A DNA stretch of 64,000 nt from Gemmatimonadaceae bacterium (GCA_025934775.1 JAICWO010000022.1:1-64000); one strand, 5' to 3'. Counted from the first letter of the stretch, positions 34,339 through 47,070 are shown. Notes: a model not told the origin generated them from the letters alone. A program made the numbers and translations.

Positions 34339-35006
34339 TGCCCGCCGTGCACGTTCCAGAGCGCCGACAACCGAAGCTCGTGGAAGTTGAGGTGGCGGTT
34401 GCAGAGCGGATCGGTTGACGGGCTCTGGTTCGTGCACGCCTGGAAGGCGCCCGTCTGGTGGTACGCGTACGCGCCCTCGAACGTGAGCGGCAGCCTCCAC
34501 TGCGGATGCATCCACACGCCCGCCATGTAGACGAGGCCGACCGCGGAGCTCGTGATCCGCGGTGAATAGATGCTGTCCGTGCTCGTCCTGATCTCGTTGG
34601 TGACGTTCACGTAGGCGGGACCGAGGCCGCCCTCGAACCCGAATCCTTTGCCCGTGAAGTGCTTGCGTACCATGAGCAGGGCGTCGAGTTGAGGAAAGTG
34701 TGAACGGCTCGAGAGCTGAAGCGTGCCGGAGCAGACGACCGGCTCGCCAGTGCCCGGGTGGCAGTTCGGGACGAGCCGGTGCTCGAGCGTCCAGTAGTAG
34801 CCCGCCGAGGCGTGGATGCCGATCCAATCATGGAAGAGCAGCGTGCCGGCGAGGCCGCCGCCCAACGGCCGCCGGACGTCGCGAATGCCCCCCACGCCGC
34901 CGCCGACGTACGGGCCGAGCTCCTGTGCGTGGAGCGTTGGTGCGATGATGCTGACGAATGTGGCCGCGAGGAACACCAAACGATTGAAGGCGCATGAACG
35001 TGGCAT
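34335..35006 (-). CDS. outer-membrane beta-barrel protein
   Basis: A 223-residue exported protein (signal ending TLHAQ) with Gly-rich alternating beta strands (GPYVGGGVGGIRDVRRP, GIHASAGYYWTLE, FGFEGGLGPAYV) and a final strand FHELRLSALWNVHG near the C-terminus. This fits an eight- to ten-strand outer-membrane barrel. Function unknown. It is divergent from the ferredoxin-NrfD gene. Confidence 0.65.
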   Translation of the reverse strand: MPRSCAFNRLVFLAATFVSIIAPTLHAQELGPYVGGGVGGIRDVRRPLGGGLAGTLLFHDWIGIHASAGYYWTLEHRLVPNCHPGTGEPVVCSGTLQLSSRSHFPQLDALLMVRKHFTGKGFGFEGGLGPAYVNVTNEIRTSTDSIYSPRITSSAVGLVYMAGVWMHPQWRLPLTFEGAYAYHQTGAFQACTNQSPSTDPLCNRHLNFHELRLSALWNVHGGH

Positions 35007-35106
35007 GCGCGGCCGAGGATCAACTTGGGTGCCAGCCGGGTAGCCGTCTCGCGCCGAATCGTGCATACTCCCCGGCCGTGAGGCCAAACATCATCAATCC
35101 CGCCGT

Positions 35107-36612
35107 ATGACGCGCTGGGCCTGGGTCATCGACCAGACGCGGTGCATCGGCTGTCACGCGTGCACCACCGCGTGTAAATCGGAAAACGAAGTTCCCGTCG
35201 GCGTCTTTCGGACGTGGGTGAAGAACGTCGAAGTCGGCACGTATCCCGCCGTCAAGCGACACTTCGCCGTGCTCCGCTGCAATCACTGCGAGGAGCCCCC
35301 GTGCGTCGACGTGTGTCCGGTGACCGCGATGTACCAGCGGCCCGACGGCCTGGTCGATTTCGATCACGACGCGTGCATCGGCTGCAAGGCGTGCATGCAG
35401 GCGTGCCCGTATGACGCGATCTACATGGATCCGGAGTCGCACACCGCGGCGAAGTGCAACTTCTGCTCGCATCGCGTGGACGAAGGGTTGCTGCCGGCCT
35501 GCGTGGTGGTCTGTCCCGAGGAAGCGCTCCTGTTCGGCGATCTCGACGATCCCACCAGCAAGGTGCGCCGCGCGCTGGGCGACCACGCGACCACGGTGCG
35601 GCGTCCGGAGCAGGGTACCCGGCCGCAGGCGTACTACATCGGCGCGCATTCGGCGACGCTCGACCCGCTCGCGGCCCGACACGATGCCGCGTACATGTGG
35701 TCGGAGCGCGGCGCCGACGACCACCGCGACCTCGTCTCGCTCGCACGGCGCGCCGCCGCACAGGAACCGGCGCGAGTGGCGTATGATGTTCCGCGCCGTC
35801 GCGTGTGGGACTGGCCGGTCTCGAGTTACATCTGGACGAAGGGCGTCGCCGCCGGCCTGGGCATGCTCGCCGGACTGTCGCGCGCTCTCGATTTCGGCGC
35901 GGACCGCGCGACGGAGATTGTCGCGCCGTGGCTCGCGCTCGCGTTTCTCGCGTTCACCGGCGCGCTGCTCGTGGGTGATCTCAAGCGGCCGGAACGCTTC
36001 TGGACGATCCTCACGCGGCCGCAGTGGAAGAGCTGGTTGGCGCGCGGCGCGGTTCTGATCTCGGCGTACGGCGCGGCGCTCGTCGCGTGGATCATTCTGG
36101 AGATCGCGCGCGCGCGCGGGGCGCTCACGGTGCTCGCGCCAATCGCTGTGGTGCTCGCCGCGCTCACCGCGGTGTACACGGCGTGGCTGCTTGGCCAATG
36201 CGAAGGCCGCGACCTCTGGCAATCGCGGCTGCTCGTGCCGCACTTGCTGCTGCATGCACTCGGCGCGGGCGCGGCGGTGCTGATGCTGGTCGTGGCCGTG
36301 CGCGGCGGCACGATCACCACCGCGCTCCGCGTCGCGTTCCTCGCCGGTGTGGTCGGCACCGGGCTGCTCGCGCTCGCGGATGTGTATCGGCGGCACCACA
36401 CCGCGAACGGCGCGGCGGCGGCGCGAGCGCTCGCGCGCGGCTCGCAGGCGCGCCTCTTCTGGGCGGCGCTCGCGATCGGCGTGCTGCTGCCGATCGTGCT
36501 CGTGTTCGCGGGGACCGTCGGCGGGGTCGCGGCGGCGGTGCTCGCGCTCGCGGGGTGGTGGCTGCACGGCCACGCGTTCATCCTCGCCGGCCAGGGGCCG
36601 CCGATCTCATGA
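35107..36612 (+). CDS. fused four-cluster ferredoxin and NrfD/PsrC-type membrane anchor
   Basis: A 501-residue protein that joins two subunits usually separate. Residues 1-200 carry sixteen cysteines in four clusters (13-23, 58-70, 90-100, 117-136) typical of NrfC/PsrB/DmsB iron-sulphur subunits. Residues about 230-500 are eight helices of an NrfD/PsrC quinone-binding anchor (VWDWPVSSYIWTKG, GDLKRPERFWTIL). There is no signal peptide, so the clusters should face the cytoplasm. It would carry electrons between quinone and the molybdenum subunit encoded next. Confidence 0.85.
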   Translation: MTRWAWVIDQTRCIGCHACTTACKSENEVPVGVFRTWVKNVEVGTYPAVKRHFAVLRCNHCEEPPCVDVCPVTAMYQRPDGLVDFDHDACIGCKACMQACPYDAIYMDPESHTAAKCNFCSHRVDEGLLPACVVVCPEEALLFGDLDDPTSKVRRALGDHATTVRRPEQGTRPQAYYIGAHSATLDPLAARHDAAYMWSERGADDHRDLVSLARRAAAQEPARVAYDVPRRRVWDWPVSSYIWTKGVAAGLGMLAGLSRALDFGADRATEIVAPWLALAFLAFTGALLVGDLKRPERFWTILTRPQWKSWLARGAVLISAYGAALVAWIILEIARARGALTVLAPIAVVLAALTAVYTAWLLGQCEGRDLWQSRLLVPHLLLHALGAGAAVLMLVVAVRGGTITTALRVAFLAGVVGTGLLALADVYRRHHTANGAAAARALARGSQARLFWAALAIGVLLPIVLVFAGTVGGVAAAVLALAGWWLHGHAFILAGQGPPIS

Positions 36613-36626
36613 GCATTGTCGAATGA
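36609..36626 (+). other. five-codon mini-cistron bridging two subunit genes
   Basis: ATGAGCATTGTCGAATGA encodes MSIVE. Its ATG overlaps the stop of the upstream gene (ATGA), and its own TGA overlaps the ATG of the molybdenum subunit at 36623 (ATGA again). It may help ribosomes step from one subunit gene to the next. It may also be chance. Confidence 0.35.
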
Positions 36627-39463
36627 GCAAACAGAGTCTCCACCCGGCAGACGACGGCCAGATGCAGCAGGGCTTCGCGGCCTTCCCGCCCGCCGATCGC
36701 TGGGACGATTGGACCGAACGCGGCCGGCACTACCGTCTGGTGCCCACGACGTGCTTCAACTGCGAGGCGGCGTGCGGCCTGCTCGCCTACGTCGACAAGG
36801 AGACGGGCGACGTCCGCAAGTTCGAGGGCAATCCGTACCATCCCGGCAGCCGCGGACGGAATTGCGCCAAGGGTCCGGCAACGCTCAACCAGGTGCTCGA
36901 TCCCGAGCGGATTTTGTACCCCATGCGGCGCGTCGGCGCGCGCGGAGAAGGCGGTTGGGAGCGCGTGACGTGGGACGAGGCGCTCGACGATCTCGCCGGC
37001 CGCATTCGCGCCGACATCCAGCGCGGCGAGCCGAACAAGGTGATGTACCACGTCGGCCGGCCGGGTGAGGACGGCTATACCGAACGCGTGCTCGCCGCGT
37101 GGGGCGTGGACGGCCACAACAGCCATACCAACATCTGCTCCGCGGGCGCGCGCGCCGGGTACGCGTTCTGGATGGGCATGGACCGCCCGTCGCCGGATTA
37201 CGCGAATGCTGATTGCATTCTACTCATATCCGCGCATCTCGAGAGCGGGCACTACTTCAATCCGCACGCGCAGCGAATCATCGAGGCCAAGAAGCGGGGC
37301 GCCACGATCATCGTGATGGATCCGCGGCTCTCGAACACGGCGACGCACGCGGACCACTGGCTCCCGACGCATCCCGGCACCGAACCGACCGTGCTGCTCG
37401 CGATCGCGAACGTGCTGATTCGCGAGGGCGCCTACGACCGCGAGTTCGTGCGGCGCTGGGTGAACTGGGAGGAGTACCTCCGCGCCGCGCGTCCGGGCGA
37501 GCCGGTCACATTCGAGCGATTCGCCGCGGAGCTCGAGCGGCTGTACGCCGACTTCACGCCGGAGCGTGCCGAGCGCGAGACGGGCGTCGCGGCAGCGACG
37601 CTGCTCGACGTGGCGCACGCGATCGCGCGCGCGGGGTCCAGATTCAGCGCGCACAACTGGCGCGCCGCCGCGGCGGGGAACCTGGGCGGCTGGATGACGG
37701 CCCGCTGCCTGTTCTTCCTCAACGTGCTCACCGGAAGCGTGGGCACCGAGGGCGGGACGGTGCCGAACACGTGGACCAAGTTCGTCCCGGCGCCGCACGC
37801 GCGGCCGCCGCACCCCAAGACGTGGAACGAGCTCACCTGGCCGGCGGAGTATCCGCTCGCCTTCTACGAGATGAGCTTTTTGTTACCACACTTCTTGAAA
37901 GAGGGCCGCGGGACCGTCGACGTGTACTTCACGCGGGTGTACAATCCCGTGTGGACCAACCCGGACGGCTTCTCGTGGATCGAGGTGCTGCGCGACGAGT
38001 CGCTGATCGGGCGGCACGCGGCGCTCACGCCGGTATGGAGCGAGACCGCCTGGTTCGCCGACTACGTGCTCCCCGTTGGCCTCGGAAGCGAGCGCCACGA
38101 CCTCGCCAGCTTCGAGACGCACGCCGGGAGCTGGATCGGCTTTCGCCAGCCCGTGAACCGCGTCGCCGCCGAGCGCGCCGGCGAGTCGATCGCCGACACG
38201 CGCGAGACGAACCCGGGCGAGGTGTGGGAGGAGAACGAGTTCTGGATCGAGCTGTCGTGGCGCATCGACCCGGACGGATCGATGGGCATTCGCAAACACT
38301 TCGAATCGCCGTACCGCCCCGGCGAGAAGCTGCGCATCGACGAGTACTATCGCTGGATCTTCGAGAACTCCGTGCCCGGACTCCCCGAAGCCGCCGGCGC
38401 GGAGGGACTCACGCCGTTCGAGTACATGCGGAAGTACGGCTCGTTCGCGCTGCCGGTCGGCGCGTACGAGCGGCACGAGACGGAAGTGACCGCCGAGGAG
38501 ATGGCGCGCGCCGCCGTCGATGCGGCGACGCAGCGCGTCTACACCGCGAGCCCCGCGCCGCCCTCGACGAACATCGCGCCGCTGCCGGCGATCGCGCCCG
38601 ACGCCGAAGGACGCCGGGCCGCCGGCATCATGGTCGACGGCGTCGCCCGACGGGGCTTTCCCACGCCGTCGGGTAAGCTCGAGTTCTACTCATCGACGCT
38701 CGCCGACTGGGGCTGGCCCGAGCTCGCGATCCCGGCCACGATCGAGAGCCACGTTGCGCCGGCCGCCCTCGACGCCGCGTCGGGCGAGATGGTGCTCATC
38801 CCCACGTTCCGCCTTCCGGTCCTGGTGCATACAAGAACTGGAAATGCGAAATGGCTGAACGAGATCGCGCACTCCAATCCGCTGTGGATCCACACGTCCG
38901 ACGCGGCGCGGCTTGGCGTCGAGCTGGGCGATCTGATGCGGGTGAACACGGAGATCGGCTACTTCGTGCTGCGGGCCTGGGTCACCGAAGGGATTCGTCC
39001 CGGCGTCGTCGCGTGCTCGCACCACATGGGACGCTGGCGCCTCGACGACGGCAAAGGCATGGACCGCTGGAGCTCGGCGCTCGTGAAGCTCGAGCAGCAG
39101 AATGGCCGCTGGCGCATGCGCCGCGTCAAAGGCGTGGAGCCGTTCTCGAGCCGCGACTCCGATTCGGGGCGCGTCTGGTGGCACAGCGCCGGCGTCCACC
39201 AGAACCTGGCGTTCGGCGTGCACCCCGATCCGATCAGCGGCGCGCACGCGTGGCATCAGAAAGTTCACATTACAAAAGCAGAAACGGACGATCGCGACGG
39301 CGACATCGAAGTCGACACCGCGAAGAGCCACGAGGTGTACAAGCAGTGGCTCGCCATGGCGCGGCCAGCGCCCGGACCGGGCGGCCTGCGGCGGCCGCAC
39401 TGGCTGCTGCGGCCGCTCCGCCCCTCGGCGGATGCGTACCGGATGGGCGGCGAGACGCGGTGA
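36623..39463 (+). CDS. molybdopterin oxidoreductase catalytic subunit, PsrA/PhsA-like
   Basis: A 946-residue DMSO-reductase-superfamily enzyme. An N-terminal [4Fe-4S] site is formed by Cys 44, 47, 51 and 81 (TCFNCEAACG, RNCAKG). Cys 172 in SHTNICSAGARAGY is the likely molybdenum ligand. The two pterin regions follow (IIVMDPRLSNTATHADHWLP; HSNPLWIHTSDAARLGVELG). It resembles polysulfide/thiosulfate-reductase-type subunits, but the substrate is not assignable. No twin-arginine signal is present, unlike most Psr/Phs/Ttr enzymes, so it should be cytoplasmic. It is coupled to the ferredoxin-anchor gene. Confidence 0.83.
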   Translation: MSKQSLHPADDGQMQQGFAAFPPADRWDDWTERGRHYRLVPTTCFNCEAACGLLAYVDKETGDVRKFEGNPYHPGSRGRNCAKGPATLNQVLDPERILYPMRRVGARGEGGWERVTWDEALDDLAGRIRADIQRGEPNKVMYHVGRPGEDGYTERVLAAWGVDGHNSHTNICSAGARAGYAFWMGMDRPSPDYANADCILLISAHLESGHYFNPHAQRIIEAKKRGATIIVMDPRLSNTATHADHWLPTHPGTEPTVLLAIANVLIREGAYDREFVRRWVNWEEYLRAARPGEPVTFERFAAELERLYADFTPERAERETGVAAATLLDVAHAIARAGSRFSAHNWRAAAAGNLGGWMTARCLFFLNVLTGSVGTEGGTVPNTWTKFVPAPHARPPHPKTWNELTWPAEYPLAFYEMSFLLPHFLKEGRGTVDVYFTRVYNPVWTNPDGFSWIEVLRDESLIGRHAALTPVWSETAWFADYVLPVGLGSERHDLASFETHAGSWIGFRQPVNRVAAERAGESIADTRETNPGEVWEENEFWIELSWRIDPDGSMGIRKHFESPYRPGEKLRIDEYYRWIFENSVPGLPEAAGAEGLTPFEYMRKYGSFALPVGAYERHETEVTAEEMARAAVDAATQRVYTASPAPPSTNIAPLPAIAPDAEGRRAAGIMVDGVARRGFPTPSGKLEFYSSTLADWGWPELAIPATIESHVAPAALDAASGEMVLIPTFRLPVLVHTRTGNAKWLNEIAHSNPLWIHTSDAARLGVELGDLMRVNTEIGYFVLRAWVTEGIRPGVVACSHHMGRWRLDDGKGMDRWSSALVKLEQQNGRWRMRRVKGVEPFSSRDSDSGRVWWHSAGVHQNLAFGVHPDPISGAHAWHQKVHITKAETDDRDGDIEVDTAKSHEVYKQWLAMARPAPGPGGLRRPHWLLRPLRPSADAYRMGGETR

Positions 39464-39483
39464 CGCGCGCCTCGCCGGCGCCA

Positions 39484-42174
39484 TCACTCGACGCGCAACG
39501 CCGCGTTCGGATCCACGCGTCCCGCGCGTCGCGCGGGTAGCACGCTGGCGATCACCGCCGCGGCGCCGGTCACGACGACCACGCTCGCGAACGTGACTGG
39601 GTCGGTCGGCGTCACGCCGTGAAGCATGCTCGCGAGCGCGCGCGTCAGCGCGAGCGCCGCGAGAATTCCGATCAGCAGTCCCGCGCCCGCCTGCCGCAGG
39701 CCCGTGCCCAGCCCGAGGCGCGTGAGCTGGCCGGGCGTCGCGCCGAGAGCGGCGCGAATGCCCAGCTCGTGCATGCGCGATGCGACCATCTGCGACACGA
39801 TGCCGAAGATGCCGATCGCCGACAGCACCAGAGCGACGATCGCGAACACCGCGAGCGTTTGCATGGCGAACCGCTGCCCGCCGATCGCGGCGTTCACGAT
39901 GTCGCGCATCGTCCGCACGTCCGACACGGCGAGCCGGGGATCGATCGCGCGCACCGCGGATCGGACCGGCGCGACGAGTGCGGCGGGATCGCCGGTGGTG
40001 CGCACCACGAGGCTCATCGTGCGCCGCGTATTGCCCGGCGCGACCGCGAACTGCGCGAGGGTGACGTAGAACTGCGGCTTCACCACGCCAATGAGTGTAT
40101 TGTGATGGACGTCGTCCACCACGCCGACGATGGTGTACACGTGCGTGGTGTCGCGGCCGCCGATGCGCACGCGTCCGCCGAGCGCGGGGCGGCCGGCGAA
40201 GTACTGCGTCTCGAACGCGCGGTTCACGACCATGGACAGCGGACCGTGCATGTCGTCGCCGCGGCCGAGCGCGCGCCCCTCGCGCAGGTGCAGCCCCATC
40301 GTCTCGAAGTAGCCGGGCGTCACGATCTGCCAGTCGCCGGGCGTGCCCTGGTTCGGCGGCGGCGTGTACCCCTCGATGCGCAGTCCCCAATCGCCCATCT
40401 CGGACGCGAGCGGTAGAAGCCGAACCGCGCCGACCCCCGCCACGTGCGGCAGCGCGGCGACGCGCCGCTGCACGTCGTCCCAGAACGCGGCGACGCGGAT
40501 CGAGTCACTATACCACAGCGACGGCGTCGAGATGCGCATCGTCAGCACGCCGTCGGAACGGAAACCGGGATCGATCGTGAGCAGGCTGCGCACGGTGCGG
40601 ATCATCAGTCCCGCGCCGGCCACGAGCACCACGGCGAGCGCGATCTCCGCCGTGACGAGCGTCTGCCGCCACCGCAGGCGCGCGCGGCCGGTCGTCGCGC
40701 CGCGGCCGCCCTCGCGCAGCTCGTCGCTCAAGCCGAGATGATTCGCCTGTGCCAGAGGAAGCATCCCGGTGAGCACCGCCGTGAGCGCGGACGCGCCCAG
40801 CGCGAACGCGACTACCGTCCAGTCGAGCGACGTTTCGGCGACGCGCGGCAGGCCGCCCGGCGCGTTCGCGCGCAGAAGCCGCACGGCGACCCACGCGAGC
40901 GCGATGCCGGCCGCCCCGCCGGCGACGGCGAGCAATGTACTTTCTGTAATGAGTAAACGGGCAAGCCTCGCCGGGCCGGCGCCGAGCGCGACGCGGACCG
41001 CGAGCTCGCGGCGGCGCGTCTCGGCGCGCACGAGGAGGAGCCCGGCGACGTTGGCGCAGGCGATCAGCAGCACGAGCAGCACGGCTCCGAACACGACGAG
41101 CAGCACTGGCCGTTCACGCCCGGTGATCTGCTGCTCCACCGGCACGACGAACGCGTGGAAATTCACGTTCGCCATGTAGCCCTCGCGCGTGATCTGTTCG
41201 ACGAGGTTGCTCAGCTCGGCGTTCGCGGCGGCGGCCGTCGCACCGGGGGCGAGCCGCGCGACCGCGTAGAAGCCGTGGCTCGCGCCGCTCGCGGGAAACG
41301 CCGGGCCAGGGAGCGCACCCTCGTTCTTCGCGTCCGTCGCGAGCGGAAACCAGACGTCCGCGCGGTCTCCATCGGAAAAGTCGAGCGGGAGCCGGAACCG
41401 CGGCGGCATCACGCCGACGATCGTCGTCGCGTTACCCGAGATCTGCACCTGCTTGCCGACGATCGACGGATCCGCGCCGTACCGCCGCTCCCAGATTTCG
41501 TGACTCAGCATGGCGACGCGCGGTCCGCCCGGCCGGTCTTCCTCGGCGGTGAAGTCGCGTCCCCGCTCGGGCGCCACGCCGAGGATCGGGAAGACGCTGC
41601 GCTGCACCTGCTCGGCGCGTACCCGTTCCGGCGCGTCGCCGTCGAGTGTCGCCGAGCCATCGGAGTAGAGACCGATGTCGGCGAACGCGGGAATGCGCGC
41701 GCGCCAACCTTCCCACTCGTCGTACGACAACCACGTTTGATCGAAGCCCTTCCACGCGCTCCACACCGTGACGACGCCCTGGGGCCGCGCGTAGGGGAGT
41801 GGTGACAGGAGCACGCGCTTCACGACGCCGAAGACGGCACTCGTGGCACCGATGCCGAGGGAGAGCGTGAGCAGCGCGGCAACGGCGAGGCCCGGGCGGT
41901 GACGCAGCGACCGCGCGGCGATGCGCACATCGCTCCACGCATCGAACCACCAGCCCGCGCCGCGTTCATCACGCACGGCGTCTTTGTGCCGATCGACGCC
42001 GCCGAAGTCCCGACGCGCGCGCTGCCGCGCCGCCTCGAGCGACATCCCCGCGTCGACGTGGCGCCGCGTCTCCATCTCGAGGTGGAAGCGCATCTCCTCG
42101 TCCAGCTCCGCGTCGTCGCGGCGGCGGCGGAAGAGCGATGCGATCGATGATGCGAGCTCGTGATACCAGGCCAT
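39484..42174 (-). CDS. ABC permease of the ADOP type (MacB-like duplicated permease)
   Basis: An 896-residue protein. The N-terminal cytoplasmic segment (RRRRDDAELDEEMRFHLE) is the mark of 'acidobacterial duplicated orphan permeases'. Two FtsX/MacB units follow, each with a periplasmic domain and a four-helix group (first about residues 85-445, second about 500-896; RELAVRVALGAGP and HELGIRAALGATP are the paired coupling loops). No ATPase gene is adjacent. It lies one base after the PadR gene and should be controlled by it. Confidence 0.87.
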   Translation of the reverse strand: MAWYHELASSIASLFRRRRDDAELDEEMRFHLEMETRRHVDAGMSLEAARQRARRDFGGVDRHKDAVRDERGAGWWFDAWSDVRIAARSLRHRPGLAVAALLTLSLGIGATSAVFGVVKRVLLSPLPYARPQGVVTVWSAWKGFDQTWLSYDEWEGWRARIPAFADIGLYSDGSATLDGDAPERVRAEQVQRSVFPILGVAPERGRDFTAEEDRPGGPRVAMLSHEIWERRYGADPSIVGKQVQISGNATTIVGVMPPRFRLPLDFSDGDRADVWFPLATDAKNEGALPGPAFPASGASHGFYAVARLAPGATAAAANAELSNLVEQITREGYMANVNFHAFVVPVEQQITGRERPVLLVVFGAVLLVLLIACANVAGLLLVRAETRRRELAVRVALGAGPARLARLLITESTLLAVAGGAAGIALAWVAVRLLRANAPGGLPRVAETSLDWTVVAFALGASALTAVLTGMLPLAQANHLGLSDELREGGRGATTGRARLRWRQTLVTAEIALAVVLVAGAGLMIRTVRSLLTIDPGFRSDGVLTMRISTPSLWYSDSIRVAAFWDDVQRRVAALPHVAGVGAVRLLPLASEMGDWGLRIEGYTPPPNQGTPGDWQIVTPGYFETMGLHLREGRALGRGDDMHGPLSMVVNRAFETQYFAGRPALGGRVRIGGRDTTHVYTIVGVVDDVHHNTLIGVVKPQFYVTLAQFAVAPGNTRRTMSLVVRTTGDPAALVAPVRSAVRAIDPRLAVSDVRTMRDIVNAAIGGQRFAMQTLAVFAIVALVLSAIGIFGIVSQMVASRMHELGIRAALGATPGQLTRLGLGTGLRQAGAGLLIGILAALALTRALASMLHGVTPTDPVTFASVVVVTGAAAVIASVLPARRAGRVDPNAALRVE

Positions 42175-42175
42175 G

Positions 42176-42526
42176 TCAGGCTCCCTGAAAGGCGTAGCGG
42201 AGGACGCGGTTGACCGCCGAGGAGGCGCGTTCCCACTCGACGATCTCGGCGCGGAGCTGCTTGCGGCCTTCGGCGGTGATGATGTAGTAGCGCGCGCGGC
42301 GGTTGTTCTCGCTCGCGCGCCATTCGGCGCGGATCCAGCCGCGGCGCAGCATCGCTTGGAGGGCGGGGTAGAGCGATCCCTGGTTGACGTCGAACACGTC
42401 GCGCGAGATCTCGCGGAGCTTGAGCGACAGTCCCCAGCCGTGCATCGGCTCACCGCTCACCAGCTTGAGCGCCAGCATCTCGAGAGTGCCGCGGAGGACT
42501 TCGGACCGGTCGTCGGTGGGTGGCAT
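42176..42526 (-). CDS. PadR-family transcriptional regulator
   Basis: A 116-residue winged-helix repressor with PadR hallmarks: GTLEMLALKLVSGEPMHGWGL, then VNQGSLYPALQAMLRRGWI as recognition helix and wing, and YYIITAEGRKQL. The TGA is one base from the ATG of the ADOP permease, the standard pairing. Two direct repeats just upstream of the gene (42537-42582) are the likely operator. Confidence 0.88.
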   Translation of the reverse strand: MPPTDDRSEVLRGTLEMLALKLVSGEPMHGWGLSLKLREISRDVFDVNQGSLYPALQAMLRRGWIRAEWRASENNRRARYYIITAEGRKQLRAEIVEWERASSAVNRVLRYAFQGA

Positions 42527-42536
42527 GCGATTCTTT

Positions 42537-42582
42537 TAGGTAACCAACAGGAAGACTTCTAGGTTGCCAACAGGAGTAGACA
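42537..42582 (-). promoter_or_regulatory. probable PadR operator: two 23-bp-spaced direct repeats
   Basis: TAGGTAACCAACAGGA (from 42537) and TAGGTTGCCAACAGGA (from 42560) are direct repeats exactly 23 bp apart, matching at 14 of 16 positions. Each holds a partial palindrome (GTTGGCAAC on the minus strand). They begin 11 bases from the padR start codon, where a self-regulating repressor would bind. The exact promoter is not defined. Confidence 0.55.
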
Positions 42583-42616
42583 ACGGGCGCGGCCAAGGGG
42601 TTTGAACGGTGGCTCG

Positions 42617-45838
<3,222 letters not shown>

Positions 45839-45916
45839 CGTCGGCGCGAGTCCACAGAGGAGAGTCGCGCAAAGCTACGACCGAGTGCGTCACGAGGCCA
45901 GCTATGGCCGCGCGGA

Positions 45917-46927
45917 TCAGTGGGCGGATGCCACCGTCGTCATTGCCGCGTGCGATCGTTGCGCCAGGCCAAGCGCGTACTGCGGCCACCAAGTGCCGGC
46001 GCTCGGGCCGCCATTGCACGTGCCGTCCGATTCGCCAGGCTGTTTGATCCAGAGCAGTGCGTCGACGAGCGTGTTGCCGGTATGCGTTGTCGGCGCGGCG
46101 CCGAGCGCCTGACCGGCGGGGTTGCACCACTGTCCGTTTGCCGAGGCGGCGCCGTTGCGGCTCGTGTCGATCACGAAGTGCTTTCCACCCAACAGGCGCG
46201 AGAGTGACACGCCGAACGTCGTGTTGTCGCTCGTCGAGAAATAGTTTGACACGTTGAGCGAGAATCCGTCCGCCTGATCGATGCCCGCTTGGCGCAGGCG
46301 CGACGCCATCTCGCTCGCGCTCACCCAGTGCGCGTTGCCCGCGTCGAGGTAGACGTGCGCGCCGGCGTGCGCGAGCGTTGCCACCGCGCCGCGGAGCATG
46401 CTGAAGCGCTCGCTCTGCGCGCTCGGCGAGAGACAACTGCTCCCCGCGATCGCATCGGGCTCGAGGATGACCACGGCCGGTCGACCGCGCAGACCGTCGG
46501 CCATGCCCTGAATCCAGCGCGCGTAGCTCTGCGCGTCCTTTGCTCCACCCGCGGAGTAGCTCCCGCAATCGCGATTTGGAATGTCGTACGCGACGAGCAC
46601 GGGAATCGTGCCGGTGCGCGCGGCGTCGCTCGTCAATCGGTCGACATCGCCGCGAATGTCCGTGTTCCAGTCGCCGAACCACGTGGCCGTGGGCTGCGCG
46701 GCGATGTAGTCCATGAACGCCGCGTCGGCGGGACGGCTCTTGCGCCACTGATCGGCCTGACGTGCCGCGGGCGACGAGGGGTTCACGTACAGGCGCATCG
46801 ACAGCGGCGAAGGCGTCGCGGCGTGCGCTGCGCCGGCGAAGAGCATGGTAGAGGCGACCGCGATCGCGGCCACAACGGCATGAGCGTTCGCACTGAGTGT
46901 GCGAGCGCAAAGAGCATATGCTTTCAA
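45917..46927 (-). CDS. GH6-family cellulase (endoglucanase), secreted
   Basis: A 336-residue enzyme that cuts beta-1,4-glucan by inversion. The signal peptide ends AGAAHAA. GH6 hallmarks are WFGDWNTDI, YDIPNRDCG (acid Asp about 120), VILEPDAI (Asp about 158), and WIKQPGESDG near residue 290. The start is TTG 46927, with GGAGG four bases upstream; the in-phase alternatives are worse. A GEMM-class riboswitch covers the leader and its ribosome-binding site, so its output should depend on a cyclic dinucleotide. A second GH6 gene is at 54397. Confidence 0.9.
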   Translation of the reverse strand: MKAYALCARTLSANAHAVVAAIAVASTMLFAGAAHAATPSPLSMRLYVNPSSPAARQADQWRKSRPADAAFMDYIAAQPTATWFGDWNTDIRGDVDRLTSDAARTGTIPVLVAYDIPNRDCGSYSAGGAKDAQSYARWIQGMADGLRGRPAVVILEPDAIAGSSCLSPSAQSERFSMLRGAVATLAHAGAHVYLDAGNAHWVSASEMASRLRQAGIDQADGFSLNVSNYFSTSDNTTFGVSLSRLLGGKHFVIDTSRNGAASANGQWCNPAGQALGAAPTTHTGNTLVDALLWIKQPGESDGTCNGGPSAGTWWPQYALGLAQRSHAAMTTVASAH

Positions 46928-47038
46928 AATTCCTCCGGCAGTCCGGCTGGCGTAGCCATCTCGGCTGTAACCGAGATAGCGTTAGCCCCGCGACTTTGCG
47001 TGGCGGCCTTTCAGCCGCGTTGCCCTTGGTCGGGAATT
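46928..47038 (-). promoter_or_regulatory. GEMM-type (cyclic di-GMP-I class) riboswitch leader of the GH6 gene
   Basis: On the minus strand the leader reads AAGGGCAACGCGGCUGAAAG, then GCCGCCACGCAAAGUCGCGG and GGCUAACGCU. The GGGCAA, a GAAA tetraloop closing a 5-bp stem, the invariant ACGCAAAG, the CUAA tetraloop-receptor and a second stem (AUCUCGG/CCGAGAU) then GCCAGCCGG agree with the GEMM-I aptamer. The 3' end contains GGAGGAAUU, and its GGAAUU can pair with AAUUCC at the 5' end (47033-47038), masking the ribosome-binding site. c-di-GMP and cGAMP cannot be told apart here. Confidence 0.82.
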
Positions 47039-47070
47039 GACGTGCGCTTTGCTTGCCTGGTACGCTATGA

